Positions 50,936 to 62,402 of a stretch of 64,000 nucleotides of DNA are shown one piece after another. The DNA lies in NCBI GenBank assembly GCA_036429605.1, contig CM071591.1:1922001-1986000 (forward strand). The letters are read 5' to 3'. Origin of the DNA: Cladobotryum mycophilum. Lineage: Eukaryota; Ascomycota; Sordariomycetes; Hypocreales; Hypocreaceae. The notes beneath the pieces were generated by a model. It was given only the letters and a program-made list of their open reading frames with translations. It was not told the origin of the DNA and did no database searches. Positions within the stretch are counted from its first letter, which is position 1. Every line of letters begins with the position of its first letter. Position numbers and translations under genes: made by a program.

Positions 50936-52165
50936 GGTTATTGTGTTATAGAATAAAGCTCAAGAAAAGGTTCCCGTTGTTCGTGGATACCTGCGACCCA
51001 GAGGAGCAGAGCGATACTAGTTAAAAAGGTCTGTGACTGGGAAAAAAAACGTGAGTAATTCTTGCGCCGACGAGGTTGACAGGGTAGTGGGGGTAGGAGT
51101 CATCGGCAAAGAGTCAAAAGTGGCTTTTGCAATGGGCTAAACATTAATAGACTCACCTCTAAGGTACTCTAGCTACACTGAGGCTTGGATTAGAGATTAA
51201 GAAGCGAGAAGACAGCAGATTCAATGGTTGTTGCGATGAGAGGATGGTTTTTGAAAAGGCTGGGAATTCTGCCGCGACGAAAAACCCATTCGTTGCGCAG
51301 AAAATCTATCAGCGACTTCACCGCCCGCATGATTATTGGCAGATTGCGCAGAAAGTCCCCCACTATCGCCTGGCTCACCCCACCAGGTACCTGCCAGTTC
51401 TCGCTCTTTGCCACACCAACAAGAGCCCAGACCATCACGGAACTGCAATTGCAATTGGCTGATCAAGGCGCGTGCTAAACAGTGGTGTGAGGAGTCTTTG
51501 GGGTAAATTTGTTACATCAATACTACTACCTGGTAGGTAAGGCAAGGCATTTGTACATCATTGATTACCTTTGATAGGATTTTTACTTTATACTATTACC
51601 GAAGCTAAAGCTTTCGTTTAGGGTCAGTGAGCAAGAGCAAGCGAAGGTTATGATGTAGCTCCCTTCCACTATAACATTTGGGACAGACACTGATACCAAA
51701 ACATTTCGTACTCGACAAGTACCTCGACACCTTCTCCACAGTCACTTATCTTCAAACGGCCTAGTACGGTTGCGGTTCCAAGGCAGGTGCCGGGAAATAC
51801 CAACCGCTACAACCTTCTGTAGCATGAGGATTGTTAGGCGTGTACTTGAATCTTTGCAGCGCCTATTGAGTATTCTAGCGTACCAGGCTATTTCCCTACC
51901 TTTTGGCCCCAACGCCAGGGAGCTTAAGTTCCTTGTTTCTGGGCCATTCGGGCTGTCTTCATGTGCCCAGCAAACGCGTGGGTCTTCCAGTTAGCTGAGT
52001 TCGATCATGAATTCTGGCGAGCGATATTTGTATCACGGCTTGTTTGGAGGCCGCCGGGTTTATAAGGCTGATGACTTTTCTTCCTCTCAACCGGCCCTCA
52101 CCAGCTCTAGGTAATGCTTAATGGGCGATAACCAGACTTGGTGGATGTAATCGCATTTCGTCACG
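50936..52165. other. spacer between LHP1 and phospholipase
   Basis: Two opposite frames at 51190-51478 cover the same bases and neither has a recognisable domain, so I treat them as chance. A TACTACTACCTGGTAGGTA-type inverted word lies near 51525. No gene recognised. Confidence 0.5.
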
Positions 52166-54614
52166 ATGAGATATCCTCTGAGGTTGTCAACAAAGTTGAC
52201 AACTCTACGTCACACCCAAAAGGCTGCACTGCGCTCATCACCACTGCCAAGACAACTGAGGCATGGCTTCTTCACGAAAGCAAAACAAGAGTCAAAAAGA
52301 AGCCATCGGGACTCGGGCATGATTTCTGGCATCCTGTCTCTGGGCATCTTTACTTGGTGGCTTTATCCCTCGGAAGACTTCGCACGGCTATCTGAATCTG
52401 GAACTCACAGGAGGAGAAGCCATGAGAAAGAAACACAGCAAGTCAGCTCGACCGATCGGTTGGTCACGGAAAATGGAGATTCTGAGGAGACTGCGTGGGG
52501 CTATTTTGCCCGGCAATTTGAATTTCTGTCTGTCATGACGGATCTTGAATGGGTTGCATTTTCAGACAGACTTGTCGATGCTATCCTCCCAGAGTGGTCT
52601 AAACTCATCCCTGGCTACGTAAAGAAACTCCAGCGAGAGCTATCTGCATCTCCAGGATCCCTTGCAGATGAGATTTGGCAAGAGGCTCACGACCCCTTGA
52701 TAAACCCAGAGATTCGGTTTTCCGCCAACGTCCGAGTCTCCCCGGAGTTGTGTCCAGAAGAGAGAGAGTATTTGTTAAGACGAAGAGTAGCCACCAGAGA
52801 AGCTCTCGCCAAATATCTCGAGCTGGATGCTAGAGATATCCATCCCGATGATGTACCAACAATTGCCATGTGCGGATCCGGTGGCGGGCTTCGTGCGCTC
52901 ATTGCCGGCACTGGCTCGCTTCTCGCCACCCAAGAAGACGGCCTCTTTGATTGCGCTACCTATACTGCTGGAGTGAGCGGTTCCTGTTGGCTTCAAACCC
53001 TTTATCTCACTTCGTTCGCACAAGGCAACATCGGCTCGCTGTTAAACCACCTGAAATCGCGAGCATCGACCCACATAGCGTACCCCCTGATGCGTTTCAC
53101 CTGCTCAATACCCTCCCGACAAGCAAGTACCTACTTAGTGGATTGGTAGAGAAGCTCAAGGGAGATCCAAACGCAGATTTTGGACTTGTCGATATATATG
53201 GTCTTCTCCTCGGCGCCAGATTCCTAATCCCAAGGGGGAATTGGGTGTCAATGCTGGCGATTTCAAGATTTCTAACCAACGACAATATCTGAGGTATGGA
53301 CAGCTACCATTACCCATTTATACTGCCGTTCGACACGAGATTCCCGAGGATATCCAGGAAGACTCCATCGAGGCAATCGAAACTAAGGAGAAACTGAAGA
53401 AAGAGCCATACTTCCAGTGGTTCGAGATCACACCGTACGAATTCTTTTGTGAAGAATTCGGTGCTGGCATTCCTACCTGGGCTCTCGGGCGCAGGTTTAG
53501 AGAAGGCAAGGATGTTCCCCCTGAACATGGTTTTCACTTGCCTGAAATCAGAACACCACTTTTGATGGGAATTTTCGGCAGCGCATTTTGTGCCACCCTC
53601 AGCCATTACTACAGAGAAATTAGGCCCCTCATAAGAACAATGACGGGCTTCGGAACGGTTGATGAGATGATTTCAGGGAGAGATGATGACCTCAGCAAGG
53701 TGCATCCGATAGATCCCGCGACCATTCCAAACTTTGCCTATCAAATGCATGGAATGTTGCCAAGGACAACACCAAAGAATCTTATCGAGCGAGAGTATAT
53801 TCAACTGATGGATGCAGGAATGTCAAACAACCTGCCAATTTACCCCTTGCTTCGACCTGGCCGAGACGTTGACATTCTGGTTGCGTTTGATGCTTCAGCA
53901 GATATCAAGACCGACAACTGGCTTTCTGTAGCAGATGGCTACGCTCGTCAACGTGGAATCAAAGGTTGGCCTGTTGGAATAGGCTGGCCAAAGGCTGAGG
54001 ATTCTGCTTCTCAGACAAGAAAGGAGCTGTCTGATGCACAAGCTGAGACGACGCAAGAGGCAGAACGCAAGGTCCAAGAGGCCCAAGTAAGTCAGCAAGC
54101 TCTTCGCAAAAACGCTTCCAATAAAGGCATGGACTTTAAGCCGGCCAAGCCTGATGAAGAGTCCAAGTATGAGCCAGGGAATGAGGACGCTGGTGATCTT
54201 GGGTACTGTACCGTGTGGGTAGGAACAAGTGAGGAGCGTTCCTCTGATTCTCCACCAATCTCGAAACCGGTAACTGATGCCAACTCATGGCAGCTCATGG
54301 AACCTAACGCCGGGCTTACCGTTGTGTATCTCCCTTTTCTCTCCAACAAGAGTGTATCTGGCGTCTCCCCTGGCACAACCGAATTCTTAAGCACCTGGAA
54401 CTTTGTCTACACCTCGGAACAGATAGATGACGTCGTCCGACTGGCTCGCGCTAATTATAATGAGGGTAGGGAGCAGATAAGAACAACAGTACGTGCGGTG
54501 TATGAACGTAAGAAGCAGCTTCGCGAGCAAGCTGAAGCACGGCGTCGACTGGACAGATATCATAATCTCGTGAAAAGGGATGCTTTGCTTGGGCACGGTG
54601 ACCAATTTAGCTAG
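52166..54614 (+). CDS. PLAc-domain (cytosolic PLA2/lysophospholipase type) phospholipase, two frame breaks
   Basis: A lipid hydrolase of the cPLA2/PLB catalytic family. It appears intronless, and the first ATG opens an Arg/Ser/Thr-rich, acid-free head followed by a helix (GMISGILSLGIFTWWLYP), suggesting mitochondrial or internal-membrane targeting. The oxyanion loop GSGGGLRAL lies near residue 237 and the nucleophile motif GVSGSCW near 269. The second catalytic region is seen as MDAGMSNNLPIYPLL and ILVAFDASAD. Two frame breaks are present: the C-run 53083-53087 (between HIAYP and PDAFHLLN) and the G-run 53234-53238 (between FLIPRG and ELGVNAGDF). Restoring both gives 2451 nt, 816 residues. 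A coiled, Glu/Gln-rich insert follows the catalytic Asp. Substrate preference is unknown. Confidence 0.88.
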
Positions 54615-54908
54615 CAAAACAGAACAAGCCTCATGGAAAGGCAGGTTTCGAGGGAACTGTACGTTAAACTGGACCGGGCGGTCGGAACAATGGGTTGAAT
54701 CCTAGAGATGCTTGTTGTCTCGTTATGAGGAGTCTTCCATTCATGTATTTTTACAATATGGATTTTATTGTACAGGGGCATTTTCCAACCCAAACCTACG
54801 TAACCTCGTGTCCCCCCTTGCCTTACATTTTTTGCGTGATGCTCAACCCATGCATGAGTATTATCATACCGTGTCGTGAAAGGAACGCCAATATTTTTCT
54901 TTTCTTTT

Positions 54909-56063
54909 TTAAATGATCTCTCCTATATCAATATGCGGCGCCTTCCAGGGCTTAGCACTCTTCTCCATCATGTCGCTAGGCACGCGCACTTTGTTGCTCG
55001 GGCTGTATAGATACCAGGATTTGAGTGAGGCCATTGAGGCTTTCCGCCTTGCAATGTCTAGACTGGCACCAGCACCTTCCCCGAGCTTCTCCTTGCCACT
55101 GTAGATACCAACAACGTAGACTGGTGTACGCGACAGTCGACCGGTCTCACTCTCCATTCGTGCAAGCGGGGGCTCGAAGCCCTCTCTGGCGCAAAGCATG
55201 GCGAGCTCACGGGTAGGTAGTTTGAACTGGAAGAGAACGGAGGGGTCAAATTGTCGAGATAGGATGTGTGATGTGACAAACGCCTTGGCCTCCTCCCGGC
55301 CGCAGTGGGCATAAATCGAGCCTACAACGGCTTGGACGAAAGACTCAAAGGCTTCGTTTTGGAATTGTTCGTATTCCATCTCCTCTGATGTTGGCTTTTG
55401 CACAAGGTCGCCAAAATCATCATCGAGTACCACTCGACTGCTAAGGCCACGCCGCCACGCAGGACCCCGCTCTGCCTCTGCGCGAACGTAACCCCATCGT
55501 GTGCCCACCTTTTGCTCCCCCTCCAACCTCCATTGTAGCAAACCCGGGTCTACCTCCTCGCCGGGCGCCGCCGCAGCGTCCACACCCCACCTGATGGCAA
55601 TCTGCTGCAGTGCCTCGGAGCCGGCGTAGGCTCTTAGTGCCTCATACAGGATGGCCATGGGCAGACGCGGCCACTTGCAGACGAGGTATTCCAGGACATG
55701 GTAATTGATGATTGTACCTCCCAAGAAGGCAAGGTTTGCGTTGTTGAAGTTGGCATTGGGATCGGCCGAGGGGGTGACGAGTGCCCGCGCCAAAGTTTGT
55801 AACGGTATCTTTTTTGATAGAGAGAGTCTGGCATGGAGGGCGGCAAGTTTTGCAGATTGAGCCGCTCGATCGAAGGGAGGCGAGGGGAGAGTTCTTGGGG
55901 AGGATTCTTGGAGGTCAAATTCGTCTATAGAGTCGTGCGCAGCAGCAGCCGAGGACTGGCACCGAACGGTGGTGTTGAGAAATGGTCGTCTAACAGCGAT
56001 GCCAGCGCCAGAGCGAGCCTGGAGGAATTGGCCGCCCCATCGTGCCACTCGTAACCTCTTCAT
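54909..56063 (-). CDS. MRPL3: mitochondrial large-subunit ribosomal protein mL44 (MRPL3)
   Basis: A mitoribosomal protein with a degenerate RNase III-like domain followed by a double-stranded RNA-binding domain. It is a single exon of 384 residues, close to the yeast length of 390. The N-terminus is an Arg-rich presequence (MKRLRVARWGG). The RNase III-like part contains LAFLGGTIINYHVLEYL and FESFVQAVVGSIYAHCG. The dsRBD includes PVYVVGIYSGKEKLGEG and IARRKASMASLKSWYLYSP. The catalytic acidic residues of true RNase III are not kept, as expected for mL44. It lies convergent with the phospholipase gene and divergent from the small gene at 56453. Confidence 0.9.
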   Translation of the reverse strand: MKRLRVARWGGQFLQARSGAGIAVRRPFLNTTVRCQSSAAAAHDSIDEFDLQESSPRTLPSPPFDRAAQSAKLAALHARLSLSKKIPLQTLARALVTPSADPNANFNNANLAFLGGTIINYHVLEYLVCKWPRLPMAILYEALRAYAGSEALQQIAIRWGVDAAAAPGEEVDPGLLQWRLEGEQKVGTRWGYVRAEAERGPAWRRGLSSRVVLDDDFGDLVQKPTSEEMEYEQFQNEAFESFVQAVVGSIYAHCGREEAKAFVTSHILSRQFDPSVLFQFKLPTRELAMLCAREGFEPPLARMESETGRLSRTPVYVVGIYSGKEKLGEGAGASLDIARRKASMASLKSWYLYSPSNKVRVPSDMMEKSAKPWKAPHIDIGEII

Positions 56064-56452
56064 GGAGCCTGGAAAAAATGTATGGAATGGGCCCCCTTCT
56101 AACCCAAGCCCGGGGTTGGGTATTCGGCGTGAGGAATTGGGACGAGGCTCGTTGGTCTATATCAATCCTTTTTTTAAGTCGTCTTGGTACTCGGTCGCAG
56201 AAAAATTCCTGCTTTCAAGCCGCCGCACCAAAAGTCGTGTGAGCGATGCGCACTCTTTGCCAATTTGCTGTGCACTAAACTAGGCGGAAATACGGTCGGC
56301 CCGGGTGATACAGCGGACCTTTGGTTGGTAGGTACCCGCGATGAACCTCACTTCCTGGGGAGGATTTCTAGGCGCCTGGGAAAGACCAGCGATCAAAGGA
56401 CGCAATTGTGCACCAAATACCCTTCACAGACGTCCATTGGCATTGTATAAAA

Positions 56453-56923
56453 ATGGTGAGTGGTTGCGATGCTATTTGCGCAGAGTTCTAGCTAACCAAT
56501 GTCCAGGGTGGCGGTGGAAAAATCCCGTAAGTTCGGCACGACAACGACTATCCTCCTCCTCGATCACATCTTAACCGCGTTTACGAAACAAAAAGGTATC
56601 CCAAGCACGTCTGGTCACCGGCTGGTGGTTGGTATGCGCAGCCGGCCAACTGGCGAGCAAACACCCTAATCGCTGGCGCCTTCATGTTCGGGATCGTGGC
56701 CGTTACCTGGAAGTTCAGCGCCGAGCGGGAGACCTGGGCACACAAGCCGGAGCCTTGGGAGTGGCATCCCAGCCGATAGTACGTGCGCCCCCTTTTCGAG
56801 TATTGAACAATATTGGAAAAATTGTGCTAATGTGGTTGGGGGGAAAGCTGGTCGAAACAGTTGATTGAGTGGGACAAGGAAGATCGGTTGAAGGCGGAAG
56901 CAAGCAAGAGTGCGAAGGAGTAG
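56453..56923 (+). CDS. small single-pass protein, probable mitochondrial complex I accessory subunit
   Basis: Exons are 56453-56455, 56507-56526, 56596-56778 and 56848-56923 (93 residues). The first coding exon is exactly the ATG codon. The protein reads MGGGGKIPYPKHVWSP, then GGWYAQPANWRANT, one helix (LIAGAFMFGIVAVTW), and a charged tail ending in EASKSAKE. I associate this layout and the GGWY..PANW block with a small fungal inner-mitochondrial-membrane protein of the complex I accessory type, but cannot name the subunit. That the gene is real is well supported by four exons all joining in frame with good splice sites. Its promoter is shared with mL44. Confidence 0.7.
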
Positions 56924-59094
56924 GCTTCAAGCACGGCTTAAGATAGACGCCGGGTGCAGCCTGTGTATAAATTTGACGAGATAAAAAAATCGATCATGAC
57001 ATGAGCATTTATTGACGTTCCGGAGAGGTCTTATTACTTGGACTGGCAGCCTATCTGGGACGATTTACACCCCTTGCAAAGAACGCCAATGGTTATAATC
57101 CGCACGCTTTATGATGAGGCAGCCCTGGAGGCTTTTGAGATGGATAGCACATACGGCAGATGAAGATGGTACTGCAGGTCTCGATCCGAGATTCTAAGGT
57201 CCCAGGATTATATGCTTCCAGCTTATGTTCCGCGCTCTTATGTCATTTACCCATCATACTAACCGATGGGACAGGCAGAGTACTTGAAAATCAGCAACTT
57301 TCTTCGGAGGGCCCCCAGTTTTAGAGGTAGTCTGCAGATTGGACAGCCTTCTGGTTGCCATGTTGCAGATGAGGCGGACGGCATGGCTAATTGAACACGG
57401 TTGTGTTACAGCCAGTTGGCTTGTTTTCTTCCGTATTTGATTGTCCACGTGGAATTTGTTTGATTTTGTCAGACCATATGATTTGCTGCCCGCTCTCTTG
57501 TCATACCATCAGTATGCTGTTTGGGAAATTGATGGCTAGGCTGACAGGATGAATGCAGGAATAGGCAAACAGACCCTCACCGAAAGACTGTATACTCCCG
57601 CAGAAAAATAGCCTGCAAACGCAGATATCCTGTTTCTTGCATGCCTGCTCATTAGGCATTACTTGCTCAGTTTGGGCTCATTGATTGTTAGATTATTCCA
57701 AGTGATTTGCCGTCGCATTATAATCACGGATGCGTTGATAGACTGTGCTGCGCCCGGTTGAGTTGCACAAGCCGAATATCCATGGGCTCCATTCATAGGT
57801 CCAATCTGTAGTCGAGTTATCAAGAGCTGCATAAGTGTGGCCCCCCACTTTGGCAACCTATGGACATCTAGAAACGCATGGAATCATGCACTGCACATGC
57901 TGCGGCGGTTCTATACTGCGATCTGCACACTGTCCTGCGCAAGCAAACAACCTTGGGGAGACCCATTGCGCCTCGTCCCAAAATACCTCTCATCCATCTC
58001 TTGATCTTTTCTTAAGGCCGAAATGGTATGTTCTCTTTTTTCTTTCATGCCCAACCGGCTCATGTCAAAATTGGTAGTATCGACATTGCCACGTGATAGG
58101 TGGGTGCATACAGCAAGTTATGGAAAGCAAGCAAGCAAGCAATGATAGAAATGTCATGCCAGTATGACATGATGATTGACCCAACAAGTTCCATGATCCC
58201 GATAACGATATTTAGTGACTGTCTTCAGTGGCTCAGACCCCTGTCTCATCCATTACACCCATCCGCTCCAGTGTTTGTTTGCTTGTTTGCTTGGTAGTGG
58301 GGTCTGCACCCACTGAATGACAAACTGCTTTAACGTCACGTCTCATCACACTCATCTCCCACTTCGTAGGTACCTACTCCGTACTGTACCTGCTTAACAT
58401 TAATTACCCTCTCGTATCTCGGGGCTCTTTTTTAATCTTCCTCAACAACAACAGCTACGACTTCAACAACCCTCCATCCTATTCATCGGTGCGCTTCTGT
58501 TTTTCTTGATGCAAACCAGCGACTGCCTGCTTCAACCGACGTCGCGGTCACCGACAGTCTGTCGCTATTCACCGCGCTGTCCATCCCATCTTCGCATTGT
58601 CTAATCAACTTTAATCGGCGCCTCAAAGCCCCTCCACGTTTCTTATTATTCCTTCTCATCATACGCCTTGCACTTTTGTTAAGCTTTTTTTTTTTTTTTT
58701 TTTTTTGCTACGCATGACATTGCCTTGCCCAGATCGCCACCCATTGTTCTGCCTGCCTATAGATTGTTGTTGCGTCTCTACTTGACGGAGCTTTCACGTT
58801 TGTCACTGTCCCGATTATATAAGTCGGCTCCATATAATCTACGACGACCAAAGCATCAGCTTGTCCGAACATCGCCGAGACGCTCGACAGCTCCAGCCAC
58901 CAGTCAGCGATCAATCGCAGGCCGAGTTTAAGCTACAGGCTACCCGCTACATACTTGTGACCGCTCCATCGACTTGCCTTTAGGTTCCCTAATAATCGTC
59001 ATTCAGTCTGGCGTTCCGAGCGCTTCGACTTGCGGGTCTTGCCGTCGGCCTTGGACTTGGAGCCTTGACTGCGTATAATCGCAGACAAGCGCCG
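56924..59094. other. 2.2 kb spacer and leader of the RING gene
   Basis: No gene recognised between 56924 and about 58350. From 58350 to 59094 the sequence turns pyrimidine-rich and includes a 22-base T-run at 58685-58706. This is probably promoter plus a long leader of the RING-finger gene. Poly-G/C tracts are rare here. Confidence 0.5.
58685..58706 (+). repeat. 22-base poly-T tract
   Basis: An uninterrupted run of 22 Ts inside the pyrimidine-rich stretch upstream of the RING-finger gene. Its exact length is unreliable given the homopolymer problems elsewhere in this sequence. Confidence 0.9.
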
Positions 59095-60797
59095 ATGGAT
59101 TCCCCAGGTCATAATCACAGACACCTCGATGCGACCACGGACCGTGAGGTTGTCTTTTGCCATGCTTGTTCCAACGAGTGGTACCGAGATGAGCGCGGCT
59201 TAACATGCCCCGGCTGTCGGAGTGATATCACCGAGATTGTATGTTGACTCTTCTCCCAAGCTAAAACTATGTGACAAAACATGAGAACGCGAGTTCAGCT
59301 AACAGTTGTGTAGATAAGTCCTGAAAATGATCCCCGGTTCGAGTCGGCATCGACCTCACCAGAAACACCCACGCTTAACCAAGAGCCTGGCAACGATCAC
59401 GATTCGGATCCTGACGAAGCCGATATAGAAGAGCATATTGGTCCCAATGGCTTCCACTTTCGCCGCAGCACCAGGGATGGGGGTCCAGGTCAGAGACACC
59501 ATGATCCAAGCGTGGATCCGGTACTTGAGCGCTTCTTTGGCATGATTCAGGACTTCGCCCCACCACCTCGGCCTGGCGGTGGTTTGTTTCGACAAGATGG
59601 CGAACGACGTTTTGGAGAGCCGCATGTGCATCGCACTACCTTTACATCTGGAAATACGTCGGTCACCATACTCTCTGGCCCTGCCCCAAATTTCATGACT
59701 GGCGGGTCACCCGGCGCTGGCCGCCGTGATCCATTTCAGACGTATGTCAACTCCTGTGCATCTTGAGCTCAGTCACACAATTTTACAGAGTATCATGCGG
59801 CAGTGTTTTTTTCTTCTTTTTTTCAATGAGACTAACATCCAGTAGATTATTTTCCAGCGTCATTCGCGACATGAGCCCTCCTGAGGGCGGCGAACAAGGC
59901 GGCCCAGGAGGCCCAGGGGGTCCAACCCCGACGTTTGCACGAGGTCTTGCAGAAATTCTGAATTTGTTCAACCCGGCCAATGCCGTGGCAGGGGATGCGG
60001 TATACTCACAAGAAGCGTTGGACCAGATTATCACCAATCTTATGGAAGCACACCCCCAATCAAACGCCGCGCCACCAGCGTCATCAGAGGCACTTGCAAA
60101 TCTGAATCGGCGACCAGTAGAACGTTCCATGCTTGAAGGGGAACCAAAGACGGAGTGTGCCATCTGCATAGATGATATGAAGGAGGGCGACATGGCTGCG
60201 TTTTTGCCATGTAAGCACTGGTTTCACGAAGCATGTGTCGTCTTGTGGTTAAAGGAGCACAACACCTGCCCCGTGTGTCGAGCTTCCATTGAGGGCAACG
60301 CAAGTGGCAGTGGCAATGGCAATGCTAGCAGTTCTTCAAATACACAAGCTCCCCTACCCAGAATGTCAACTACCGCTGAAAGTTTTGGGGGCCATGGCAG
60401 CCCTCTTCACAATCCAGGAAATCGACCTGCTCATCTGTCTCGCCCCCTAGCCAAAGTCAAACGCGGCTAAACGAAGTGTTGCGAAGTATCTCATCGTTTG
60501 CACCAGAGCGAGAAAGGGGGAGAACGAGAATGGGGCGCTTCATCAGGATTTAGTTATGACACCTCGCGATTGCAGCGACGAAACTCACTCTCGCCCACAA
60601 GCCCGAGACACTCTGTGCCTGGTGATTATAGACGTATGAGGCAGAGGAGCCCGTCACAGAGTAGCAGTCGGCCTGAACCTAGGAACAATGAGCCTAGCCG
60701 CTCGTCCGGCTCAGGACCCTTCAGTTGGTTTCGGGGCGCGTTTTCGGGCAGAGGAGACTCAAATGCCAGTCAAGACTCAAATCGAGAGGAGCGGTGA
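59095..60797 (+). CDS. RING-H2 E3 ubiquitin ligase (RNF115/126-like); C-terminus probably frame-broken
   Basis: Exons are 59095-59238, 59314-59741 and 59858 onward. The N-terminus has a zinc ribbon (FCHACSNEWYRDERGLTCPGC), as in RNF115/126-type ligases. A long disordered middle follows, then the RING-H2 domain: CAICIDDMKEGD, then CKHWFHEAC, then CPVC. This layout predicts a cytosolic ligase with an E2-binding RING. The frame reaches a stop at 60468-60470. In a neighbouring frame the sequence continues as SQSQTRLNEVLRSISSFAPE and then, back in the first frame, YDTSRLQRRNSLSPTSP up to a stop at 60795-60797. Losses at the C-run 60443-60447 and in the A/G-runs 60513-60520 would explain this, making the true end 60797. 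If the stop is real, the protein ends at 60470. Confidence 0.85.
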
Positions 60798-61963
60798 TTT
60801 TCTCTCTCTCCCTCTCTCTTCTACTTCCCCTCATGACTACTTTTCTTATGACGGAACCCAGTTCATTCTTGTTATACACAGCCCATCTATAATTGCCTAG
60901 TCGAATGGGGAAAGGGGCTCACAAGACGAAACATGTTGGTATAGTTGACTTACAAGTGACTCGCGCTTATGATATGGGGGCACTAGATCTGACCGAAGAT
61001 TCATACGGCGAGGGTTTCTTATTCCCTGGGGTAAATGAAAACATCATTGCCTCTCAGACGGAAGGACACTGTCAATAACATTACATAGAAGGCTATTGCT
61101 GAGCTTAGTAAACTTGCTTCTGCTACATTGAGGCTACCAGGCACACGATAGGACATGAATGAAGAATCTGTGATGGCAAGCTTAAGGAAGTGACGGCGTG
61201 ACTTGGATGTTTGGTTAATAAGAGGGCGCTTTTATTTCCTACTATGAACCTCAAGGATTACCACATTATGCTGTAGGGTAGTAGAACATGGTGTGAGAGC
61301 CAGTAAATAGGCTGTCTGGCTTTTACTAGACTTGATTAATAGTATTGATGTAAATCCGCCTTCCGTTGGTGCATGTTTCACCCGTTTCTATCCCTTGATG
61401 ATCATATTGTCCGGAAATAAGAGGTGTTGCCGCCGCTGCCGTCTGTGACAAAAGTAGGTGAGTATGATGGAGTTTTCGAGGCAAGTTTCTGGAGTTTCAA
61501 GGAGCGCACGGTAAAAGTGTTTCTTAACTTTTGGTAATTAATTGGTTACTTTCCCCTTGATCTGAACCCCAGTCAGGCCACGCTGTGTGAAATATTCAAG
61601 GATAGATGGACTGTAGGCGCGTATGCTTTTCTTCCCCCCCCGCCTGTTGTTCATATACAAAACAGGTTTTTGTGTTGTTCTGTCTCGGAAAGTGTGCTTC
61701 CGGTTTCCAACTTCTCTCCCTACTTACCCTATGGACTCGGCAAAGCTGCCAAGATGTGGGAAGAAGTATCACGAGGACGGCTTATGTGAGTTGCTTCCCT
61801 TGCCATGTTTCAAATAGCCCAGCCTCCGTTAAATAAGGGGCATAACGTATGCTATATATAAGATGATAAGACTGGCCTTCTTTCAATATTCTGCCCTCCA
61901 TCATCATACTCATCAGTTTTTTTGCCTACCTTTATACGAAGAAATCACATCTCATCTTTCACA
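60798..61963. other. 1.2 kb spacer before the hydrophobin
   Basis: No gene recognised. The last 100 bases hold a TATATAAG sequence (61855-61861) and a pyrimidine-rich leader just before the hydrophobin ATG, a good core-promoter layout. Small Cys-containing frames at 61606-61836 lack support. Confidence 0.5.
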
Positions 61964-62402
61964 ATGAAGTCGTGCTCTATAGCTTCTTTGCCGGTCTTGC
62001 GATGACTGCGCCTAGCGATGTTTATAAGCCATGCACAGATGGCTCTGTGCCTGCACCTCGATGCTGTGATAAGTCCAACGACAACTTCCCCTGTCGCGCT
62101 GGTTAGTTTCTCGAGAACCACCCTCATACTCGTCCACCCATCCCAGTTAACTCAAGAGTAGTAACTTTTAAAGATTCCGATGATTTCCATGCTCAATGCA
62201 AGAAGATGGGAACCTACCGAGCTTGCTGCCCCAACAAAAATGTATGGTCACCTCTCCCCCCTCTCTCTCTCCCCTCCCTCGCTGTGTGTGTGAGAGCGTG
62301 TGAGAGTGTGTGTGAGTGTGTGTGAGTGAAGATATGTGCTAACATATATTTGTGCCTCAGGGTGTAACCACTGATGAATGCCCTTTTGACTTCCCCTACT
62401 AA
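61964..62402 (+). CDS. class II-type hydrophobin, signal peptide out of frame by one base
   Basis: Hydrophobins are small secreted proteins that self-assemble at air-water or cell surfaces. Exons are 61964-62101, 62162-62241 and 62361-62402. The mature part shows the eight-cysteine pattern C-CC-C-C-CC-C: KPCTDGSVPAPRCC, then FPC, then AQCKKMGTYRACC, then DEC. Spacings are 9, 8, 14, 8 and 10; typical class II proteins have about 9, 11, 16, 8 and 10, so two loops are short. The ATG at 61964 opens MKS, then the frame must slip by one base near 61970-61980 to read LYSFFAGLAMTAPSDVYKPC, a plausible short signal peptide. The shift is in the same direction as the other frame breaks in this window. 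Without it, the only start is an internal ATG giving no signal peptide. It is about 90 residues in all. Confidence 0.75.
62251..62331 (+). repeat. CT- and GT-rich microsatellite inside hydrophobin intron 2
   Basis: A (CT)n-type run (62251-62280) is followed directly by a (GT/GA)n-type run (62282-62329). It makes up most of the 119-nt second intron of the hydrophobin gene, so this intron may vary in length between strains. Confidence 0.85.

Noticed and set aside
51190..51478. Overlapping frames on both strands
   Set aside because: Both are short, share the same bases, and neither has a recognisable domain or splice pattern.
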